Part shown: in pieces, positions 56,928 to 64,000 of the stretch
Position numbering within the stretch: position 1 is the stretch's first letter
Layout of the letters: every line of letters begins with the position of its first letter
Source: Eleusine coracana subsp. coracana
Taxonomy: Eukaryota; Streptophyta; Magnoliopsida; Poales; Poaceae
NCBI GenBank assembly: GCA_032690845.1
Contig: CM064433.1
Span: forward strand, 35,896,658 to 35,960,657
Length of the DNA: 64,000 nt
Direction of reading: 5' to 3'
Translations under genes and position numbers: made by a program
The notes under the pieces: model-generated
Database searches by the model: none
What the model saw: the letters and a program-made list of their open reading frames with translations, nothing else
What the model was told of the DNA's origin: nothing

Positions 56928-57342
56928 TGTTGATGATATTTGCCCGGGGGTACCTCTCATACAAGGAAAGTAGAGTTAGACTCCTACTTGGATATATATA
57001 GTAGACCGACTAGGACTCTGTCATATAACCCTGTTTCTCGGATATATAAGGCAGGACAGGGACCCCCTCAGAGGGCATCAGATAGACATCACGCACAATT
57101 AGACACAACTAGATATCATCGTCTATGTCAACTCTTCATGTTTAGAACTATAATCTAGACATATATAAATACAACACCACATTACACAAAACGTAGAATT
57201 ATTATCCTCCGGAAGACCTGAACCTGTCTAAATCGGTGTCTTGTATTACCATCGTATCTCGATCTCGCGCATATCCCTGTCCTACATATAAATCTTCATA
57301 GTTAAACTATCCTATGTCTGATGACGAGAACAAATCTCAATA
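56928..57342 (+). repeat. 5' LTR of the short Tat-type element
   Basis: Contains TATATAAG at 57043-57050. Collinear with 59563-59969 including CCCGGGG, TACTTGGATAT and CTCGATCTCGCGCAT. Confidence 0.85.
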
Positions 57343-57344
57343 TT

Positions 57345-57363
57345 TGGCGTGCCAGGTAGGGGC
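57345..57363 (+). promoter_or_regulatory. Primer binding site of the short Tat-type element
   Basis: TGGCGTGCCAGGTAGGGGC, close to the TGGCGCGCCAGGTAGGGG form common in rice RIRE2-like Tat elements. Confidence 0.75.
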
Positions 57364-58975
57364 TAATATGACAATCCGTATGTCGAGTTCGATGATCTCA
57401 ATCTACTTCAAAATCTAATTGCGAGCAGACCGATGTTGAAGCGCCTTGTTATCACATCTTCGTCAAGGCGGTGCCTAGCAATGCTGACGATGACATCTTC
57501 ACGTTTGATGGTTTTCTTCGTCAAAGAGGAGCTTTGATCATGGGTTGCTGAATGGAGTCAGCGAGTCGCTGATCTCGTCACATGCAAGATCGTGTCCACG
57601 TGATAGGTGCCAGCTGATCGCACTTCTAGTCGGTGAGTTCGTCCATCAAAAGGCGGCGTATTCTCCTGGCCATACACAGAAGCCAAGTCCGAGTCAATTA
57701 CTGCATCCTGTCGGCAAGGCAATGCTCATACCAGCTGAACAGAGTCTGATTTGGACTTCCGAAAGCCAATCCAAGTCATACGGAACAAGGGAAGTTTCTT
57801 TCCTTCTTTAATTGTTCCGCATTATTTTATTATTTATATCCTAATTAATATGATTAGTACTCATTACTCATCATGTAATGATTTTTCGCATGGGTACGAG
57901 TCACACAGATCGCCATCTCAGGGTATTCGCACCAGGCGACCTATGTACTCAACATGGCAATTCGACGACTGGACAACCCGTCTGCTTGGCGACTCCGTCC
58001 AGCCTGCGATGCTTTGATTACAACTCGTAATCACAAGTTCAGATCAAATATGTTCAGGGACTCCTCTTTAACTCGCCAAATATCAAAGCTAAGTATTCTT
58101 TACTTCTCTCGAGTTTTTATTTGAGATTTCGGGCTCAGGCCCTCTATACTTTTCTCCTATGGTGACTTATTTCTGTTTTCTAAGCAGAAGGTCATAGATT
58201 TTTTAGAGTAAAGTTGGGCTTTTTTAATCAGCGCTTTTTTTATGATTTTATTCATCTTTATATTACATCGGTTCTTTAATTCTTCGCATTAAACAATCGA
58301 GTCCGGAGGCTATCTGTATATCTATAGACGTGTTCTCCCACTTTTTTAAGTGAATCTTGTAGTACACATATCGGTCGGTGACTTTTTAGTAGTGCTCCAG
58401 CCCTGAAACCATATTATCCATGTCGTCCATTCTAGTTCTACTTTTTTGGCTTCAGACTCGACCAATATATTGCATCTTATTTTACGATTTGGTCTTATTT
58501 TTGGTCTTATGCCGATAAACACAATAGCATGATGGTTCTTAGCTACGTATGAAGACTACCATTACACTAAACCCAGAGCCAAAGTTATGAGAGGTCATGT
58601 ATCGATTGGTCGATTCTAATTGCAATGCGGGAAAACTATCATGACCGAGCATGTTATGGTAGACTGAACCTTTTTTGCCTTGAAAATCCGAGTACCCTAT
58701 GGTGGTTGGTGTGGTTTCTAACACATGATATACGCTGCTTTGCGACAGTCGGTCTACTTAAAGCAGAAGAGTGGATACAAGATTTGACTTCTCAGTATTT
58801 GTTTGGCTTATAAAAATAAGTTTCCAAGCAAACAATATTCGTTATAATTAATTATAAAAATAAGTTTCCTAGCAAACAATATTAATTATAACTAATTATT
58901 CTAATTCTATTTATTGTCAGGAATATTTATGATGAATAGGCGGATATACCATTCCGCGTAGAGTGATTTACTTGT

Positions 58976-59136
58976 CTTCATCGGCCAGCTATTACAGCTC
59001 CAACCATCTTCATCGGTCGGCCATGCCAGCTCCGACCACCTTTCATCGGTCGGCCAAGCCAGCTTCGACTACCATCAACGGTCAGCCATACCAACATCAA
59101 CTGTCTTCATCGGTCTGCTATCACAGCTTCGACTTC
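58976..59136 (+). repeat. Tandem repeat of about 32 bp in the Tat-type element
   Basis: Five degenerate units starting CTTCATCGGTCGGCCA, each with CCAGCTCCGAC-like second halves. Such repeats often sit in the untranslated region of Tat elements. Confidence 0.8.
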
Positions 59137-59562
59137 CTTCATCAGGGTCTATGACTACAACAACCTTGACTGCATTCTTCACTTGATCTTATCGCGTTGA
59201 GTTGAGCGCCGCTGCCACTGAAGTATGTATTCTGAGTTGAGCGCGGCTGCTACTCACAACGACGATTATCTCGGAGGCTTCTTCAAAGAGAAGAGTTTTC
59301 TATCAAAATTATAGTTCATGCTAACACGACTATTCTTGTTTTGGACTCTTGCATTATTTGCAGTTTTCAAATGATACAAGAGTCAGGAGCTACACCTAAT
59401 TAGGTGCACCTACTTGGTACACCAGATGGTTTCTTGAAGACATTCTTCAATCTTTGAGACCCTCACAAGCACGCTGGTATAAAGCTGAAACATTCTACAT
59501 GACACAAACCAGTCGAGAAACTATTGAAAATTATCACCCAGCTTGCAAGATTCTCAGGGGTT

Positions 59563-59969
59563 TGTCAATAATACTTACCCCGGGGTACCTCTCATACAAA
59601 GAAAGTAGAGTTAGACTCCTACTTGGATATGTATATTAGACCGACTAAGACTCTGTTATGTAACCTTGTCCCCCAGATATATAAGGCAGGGTAGGGACCC
59701 CACTTAGAGGGCATCAGATAGGCATCACTCATAATTAGACATCATCGTCTAGGTCAATTCATCCATGTTTAGATTTATGATCTAGACATATATAACTATA
59801 ATACCATAGAACACAGGACGTAGAGTTATTATCCTCTGGGAGGTCTGAACCTGTCTAAATCGGCATCTTGTGTTACCATCGTCTCTCGATCTCGCGCATA
59901 ACCTGGTCCTACATATAAATCTTTATAGGTGAACTACATTATGTCTAGTGGCGAGAATAAATCTCGACA
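59563..59969 (+). repeat. 3' LTR of the short Tat-type element
   Basis: Preceded by a weak purine tract (CAGGGGTT). It has TATATAAGG at about 59677-59685. See the 5' copy. Confidence 0.85.
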
Positions 59970-60112
59970 GACAAGGATGGAGACTGGCACGAGTGGCAGT
60001 GGCTGGTGGTGCTTCCTACCGCTAACAACCCTCCTCTGGATCGGTCTAGAGTTTGGAGGTGAGGTACAGTGGCAATGATGAACCTCGCACTTTGTGCCCT
60101 ATGGTCCCCCAC

Positions 60113-60125
60113 CTCCCTTTTTATA
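60113..60125 (-). promoter_or_regulatory. TATA box on the minus strand
   Basis: CCTATAAAAAGGG. Transcription from it would run towards the Tat-type element and, without the element, into the possible exon at 56921. Confidence 0.4.
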
Positions 60126-60310
60126 GGATTGTGTGGCAGGGGCCCACCAGTCCTCTATTGGGCTGGTCAAGGGTGCAGGTCAAGGGACACAAGTGGCCAT
60201 TGGGCTAACTGGTGGAGATCAATTCTAACATTGTTGTCTTTAAATTGAATCATATTTAGAATGGTCTAAAAAATATGCAACTAGAACTTCATTGTATTTA
60301 AGATAATCAT

Positions 60311-60316
60311 AATATA

Positions 60317-60348
<32 letters not shown>
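60311..60348. repeat. (TA)n microsatellite
   Basis: Interrupted TA repeat of about 38 bases. Confidence 0.9.
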
Positions 60349-61428
60349 AAAGAGTATAGAAATCGATGATGCTGATGCCCATGTGGTACATGTTCCAAGT
60401 GGGCTGAAATTTCAAATGCTTTGTTTGATCACAAGTCAGATTTAGATTAGGTGGTACCACTGAGTATATATACGATGTGAACGTTTTGAGACAGATAGAA
60501 TAACGGACAGAACAGAGTAGTCACAATTCTCAATTCATGTTGTCTATCTTTGAAAGAACATAGTACTGGAGGAAGGAAATGTTTCACTCTACCCTACCCT
60601 GCATGCTTGCATGTGGCTCCAGATCGATGACATCCTGTATCTTCTGATCAAAGCCATAATGAAATGGACGGTCACCAAGTCAATGTATTTGCAATAACCA
60701 GTTTTTGTCATACTTTTGCCTTGACTTGGACGCTTCGTCTATTGCTACATGTGAACAATGAAGGATGGATGTAATGTCGAATTAATGTGTCGCCGATGAA
60801 GGATGGACAATGGAATGTAACTAAAGTTCACACTGATTGATGGTGTGCTTCGCTGTCTGAGAAAATTTAGTTGGAGCATTTGCTATTGCAGAGTTTTCAA
60901 TTATCATGCAACGTAACATACTGTTGCAAATTGAGCCAATCAAAGCATCACGAATTTAAATGCTTAAGCCTTTACTTTGCAACATTTTGTCTTTTCTGCA
61001 TTTGCCATTTTGCCTTGATATTGCCGCCAGACTAGAGGGTTAGAAAAACTACGATATTTTTGAACCTGTTCACCACCGACAAGGGGGCCGGACACGAGGA
61101 GAACAGGGCAAGGGTGGTGGCGGCGGCGGGGTTGCTCCTCGACATGGTAGCTTTGTAATGTAGTCATGTAAGATCATGAGTGAAATACATGGATGGTCCC
61201 AAAACTATTTAGCTCACTACACTATTTGAGAAAATATTCAGTGCAAACCACCTATTCGGTGAAATGGTGAAAATCCTCTCAAAAATCAGTTCTATAAGCT
61301 TTCAAAAATTCTAAAACTCGCTACACATGGAGATGACAGGGTGATAAATATGCACAGAAAATTGTAAGTTCAAATTTAACATCATTCAAAAGATATAAAA
61401 ATAACAAATCATGAAGAAAGAGGAAGAA

Positions 61429-62100
61429 CACTACAAGAAATCATATGAGGGTGACAAAAATTTAGTAACAAAGCTGCGTTCCATCACTAAACGGCACCGA
61501 AATGCAATGTTTCCAACATGAACAGTATCAGGGCCAACCTATCGGTGCTTTTGTGGTCATTTGCGATGGAACTAAACGTCACCAACGCCTGAAATGGTGA
61601 GACAACACCAATGGGTCCCATCAGCGGACTCCTGGGTCATGGGTAAGTCATCGAGACGTTGTTGTGGGCCCGTCTGTCAGATGCTCCCGGTGCGACGATA
61701 TAAACCGGCACTAAAACATCTCTATGCTGAGTCAACGTGAAAGGGACCCATTTTCAAACATAGTTCGATTTTCAGCCCCACATGTTGGGTTATGGCAGTG
61801 CCCTTAATGATGGACATGATCGTCATTGAAGCGATTTTAAGCCCCACATGTCGGGTTATGGTAGTGCCCTTAATGATGGACATGATCATCCTTGAAGCGT
61901 TTTCGACTACGGGCCCACTTGTTGGATACTATAGGGAGTCTGTGATGAACCAAATCGTCACTAATGTTAGAAGACACTGTGGGAGCACTGTGGGTCCACA
62001 TGTCAATGGCGTCTTGTGGTTTGGTCCCACCACTAAATACTTTAGAAAGCATGGTCCTACTTGTCAGTGGAGTGATGGTCTATCGTGATGACCATGATCG
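61429..62100. mobile_element. CACTA-type MITE, truncated inverted copy
   Basis: It starts CACTACAAGAAATCATATG and follows the reverse complement of 55427-56420 up to GGTCTATCGTGATGA. The rest of the element, including the other end, is missing. Open frames inside are by-products. Confidence 0.75.
61767..61898. repeat. 66-bp tandem duplication inside the MITE copy
   Basis: Two units, 61767-61832 and 61833-61898, both with GCCCCACATG and CCCTTAATGATGGACATGAT. The complete copy has a weaker, related repeat. Confidence 0.85.
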
Positions 62101-62929
62101 TCACTGATACTTCTGACCTATGCTTGTTGGGCCGCATTATACTGTGGCCCAACAATGATGTTGTTGGACATATACATCTCAGTAAACTTCAGATAGGCTG
62201 ATATTTCGATTGGTCCAACGGGCAACAGCCCACGTTGTTTCACTGTCGAAGGGATCAATGTGGCTTGTAAACTATTTGCTGCACATACAGTCCATACTGG
62301 CTCTTGGTCATTACCAGCGAATATTTTAGAGACTGTGGTCCCTCTTGCCAGCTGCTGTTTAGTTTTTGTTTCTTTTTTGGAACCATTGGTGCTGTTTAGT
62401 GACGAATGAGATAGCTACTACTCCTGCTTTTGTTGTTCCATACTTGTTGTTCCATACCCAGGGTGTCAATAACACCAACCAAGAAAACACTAGACATTTC
62501 CTCTGACCCGTCATGAACCCACCTAAGAAGTTTGAAGTCATTTGAATACCATTTGCATGAAATTTGGCTAAATTTGAATCACATTTGAACTACAAGTCAA
62601 AATTTTATAATATAACCAGGACCCACAAAAAATATATGTTGAATACCATGATTAACTAGAATTAAGAGGAATTTATCAGGATTTATTATTTTATTAGTGG
62701 CCCAAATAAATATTCAAAATGTCAAAAACTACCCATCTTTGAAAAATTCATATTCAAATTCAAACGACAACTGTTAAACCTTAGTATTTTTAAAATGTAG
62801 AGCACATCTTTCTCCAACCCCTCATATTTTTGTTTACATCAATTAAGTTACAGAAATAAGGGTATAGAAATAAACAGGAGCGGCATTTTTGGAAAGACAA
62901 CAAAAATCAAACCCGGGTGGGACCCACCT
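62101..62929. other. AT-rich stretch without a recognised gene
   Basis: Contains a short inverted repeat TTGGGCC...GGCCCAA at 62128-62153. No coding frame. Confidence 0.35.
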
Positions 62930-63790
62930 GTCATGGACATTGAAGAAACACAGCGGGCTGTCGCTATCTCTGCCGAGCTCGCGCCTGCCGCGTGGTCATC
63001 GCCGATCAGCCAGGGTGCACCTGGTCCGGATCAATGCCCCCACCCCGACGATCCTGTTCCCCCCTTAAACTCGTTTTGCCCCTCCTGGCTCTCTCTCGCG
63101 CGCGCGCGCGCTCCCCTTCCCTTTGCCCAACCGAGCTCTCTGCCGCCACTGCTCCTGTGTCGCCCGGCCGCCGCAATCCACTGGAGGGCGAGCCAAGCTG
63201 AAGGAGACGATGCCAGGATGTCCTAAAGGCTTCGCCAGCACCACCTCGTCCTTCCCCGCGCGGCATTGGTCGATTGACACGGTTCTTCCTCGACACTGGA
63301 AGCTTCCGCCCCGACCACTCCACTGCATCGCAATTCATCCACGGTGAGCCAGAACTCGATTTCTCGCACGGGAGGCTTGCCTGTGTTCTCGCACCCCCCT
63401 GACCACGAGCATGCATATATCTTACCATCGTTTCGTCAGATTGGGAGCCTCTGCCGCCGCCGACCACTTCCGCATCCACATCATTAGCGAACGACACCTT
63501 CTGGCTCTCCCCGCCTCGGTCCAGCCCCGCGATGCCCTACCTCTCACTCCGGTGAAGCTCTCAGGCAAGGTACCAAGCTAACCCTGCCCTGTTTCCGCCG
63601 CCGCCACGAACCTCTCTCCGGCCATCACCGGCGAGTACCGCCCATCCTCTCTGGTGCGCACTGCGTAGAGGAGCATTTTTGCCTTCAACCCCAACCCTAG
63701 CCGAGGTCCACGACAAGCTACGGCAAGTCCGCCGGCCATCACCGCCGTGCTCCGACAGGGCAGCCGCACACGCGCGTGCTGGTTCAAATA
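62930..63790. other. GC-rich stretch, possible promoter or first-exon region
   Basis: Frames are open on both strands because of composition. It has a (CG)n microsatellite at 63097-63111 and pyrimidine-rich parts typical of grass 5' leaders. No protein family is recognised and the sequence could equally be the GC-rich block of another transposon. It turns abruptly AT-rich at 63790. Confidence 0.35.
63097..63111. repeat. (CG)n microsatellite
   Basis: Alternating CG run after CTCTCTC, a candidate Z-DNA-forming tract. Confidence 0.9.
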
Positions 63791-64000
63791 AATTAATTTT
63801 TCTTTAGAAATATTATTCTAGAAACACGGTAGAACTTGTAAAATGCATAATAAAAATATTTAATGCGAATTTTGGAGCAAAAAAAAATTCTCTGGGATCA
63901 AGTAGACTTGTACTATTTTATAAAAATGCTAAGTCCCATTGCATGGTAACATTTTTATCGGAACCAAATTAAATGGGCAATGCACTAAGTAAGGCATAAG
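63791..64000. other. AT-rich end of the window
   Basis: No feature seen. Confidence 0.4.

Larger units (their letters stand above)
56928..59969 (+). mobile_element. Short Tat-type LTR element, non-autonomous
   Basis: Two LTRs, 56928-57342 and 59563-59969, enclose 2.2 kb without gag or pol domains. The LTRs begin TGTTGATGATA and TGTCAATAATA (differences are transitions) and end AATCTCGACA in the right copy. A primer binding site follows the left LTR. The segment 58540-58640 matches a part of the Tat remnant at 11330-11450. No target-site duplication was found (GGCGG on the left, GACAA on the right), so it may be a recombinant between two copies or the flank is altered. Confidence 0.8.
59970..61428. 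other. Stretch without a recognised gene
   Basis: 59970-60110, read on the minus strand, could be a leader downstream of the TATA box at 60113. A (TA)n microsatellite lies at 60311-60348. The rest has only short frames without domains. Confidence 0.35.

Noticed and set aside
62933..63497. Frames of 97 and 163 codons near the window end
   Set aside because: Composition-driven, with a CG microsatellite inside. No start context or domain that decides for one strand.

Overview
The window reads as intergenic or pericentromere-like DNA from a grass (Poaceae). Evidence for this is the nested insertions of typical grass LTR retrotransposon lineages: Athila-type and Tat-type Ty3/gypsy elements, a CRM-type chromovirus whose pol frame runs into its LTR, and a long LTR with TGTAACACC ends. 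CACTA (En/Spm-like) DNA transposons with TNP2 remnants and several MITEs are also present. No rRNA, tRNA or CRISPR array was recognised. Almost every coding frame is a transposon fragment broken by stops, frameshifts or nested insertions. I could not assign the species.

Layout. 1-8159: minus-strand Athila-type element, entered from inside its 3' region and ending with its 5' LTR at 7252-8159. It encodes gag, protease, RT/RNase H, integrase and a post-integrase accessory frame. About 8164-13262: remnant of a minus-strand Tat-type element (second RNase H, integrase, an antisense frame), split by a CRM solo LTR (9220-10142, target-site duplication CCCCA). 13266-16808: plus-strand CACTA TNP2 pseudogene, split by a 1.9 kb solo LTR (13509-15393). 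16809-18394: CACTA-type termini with GTAACAC arrays. 18395-21421: a 3.0 kb solo LTR with duplication ATTTG. 21427-24304: Athila-like 3' regions and LTRs. 24305-32805: an Athila-like LTR split by a 6,974 bp CRM element (25164-32137, duplication ACTTT). 32822-33898: primer-binding-site relic and a broken gag-like frame.

35719-39912 is a CACTA element (duplication AAA) with a broken TNP2 gene, and 45357-49084 is a related CACTA element without transposase. Between them lie an inverted LTR fragment, Helitron-like ends, an unrecognised two-exon frame (41615-42128) and a MITE (44448-44973). The only good host gene candidate is a DC1-domain (cysteine/histidine-rich) gene on the minus strand at 50899-51366, with a TATA box. 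A fragment resembling its 3' flank lies at 39982-40186. 52150-55340 holds a degenerate segmental duplication, a foldback sequence, a minisatellite and a possible organelle-derived stretch. 55427-62100 has two copies of one CACTA MITE in opposite orientation around a short Tat-type element (56928-59969). That element separates a TATA box from a possible first exon. 62930-63790 is a GC-rich stretch without a recognisable product.

The nesting gives relative ages: the host of each insertion is older than the insert. Coordinates of LTR and TIR ends come from direct reading of TG...CA or CACTA termini and flanking duplications. Divergence was not computed and family names rest on recognised motifs, not on a database search.
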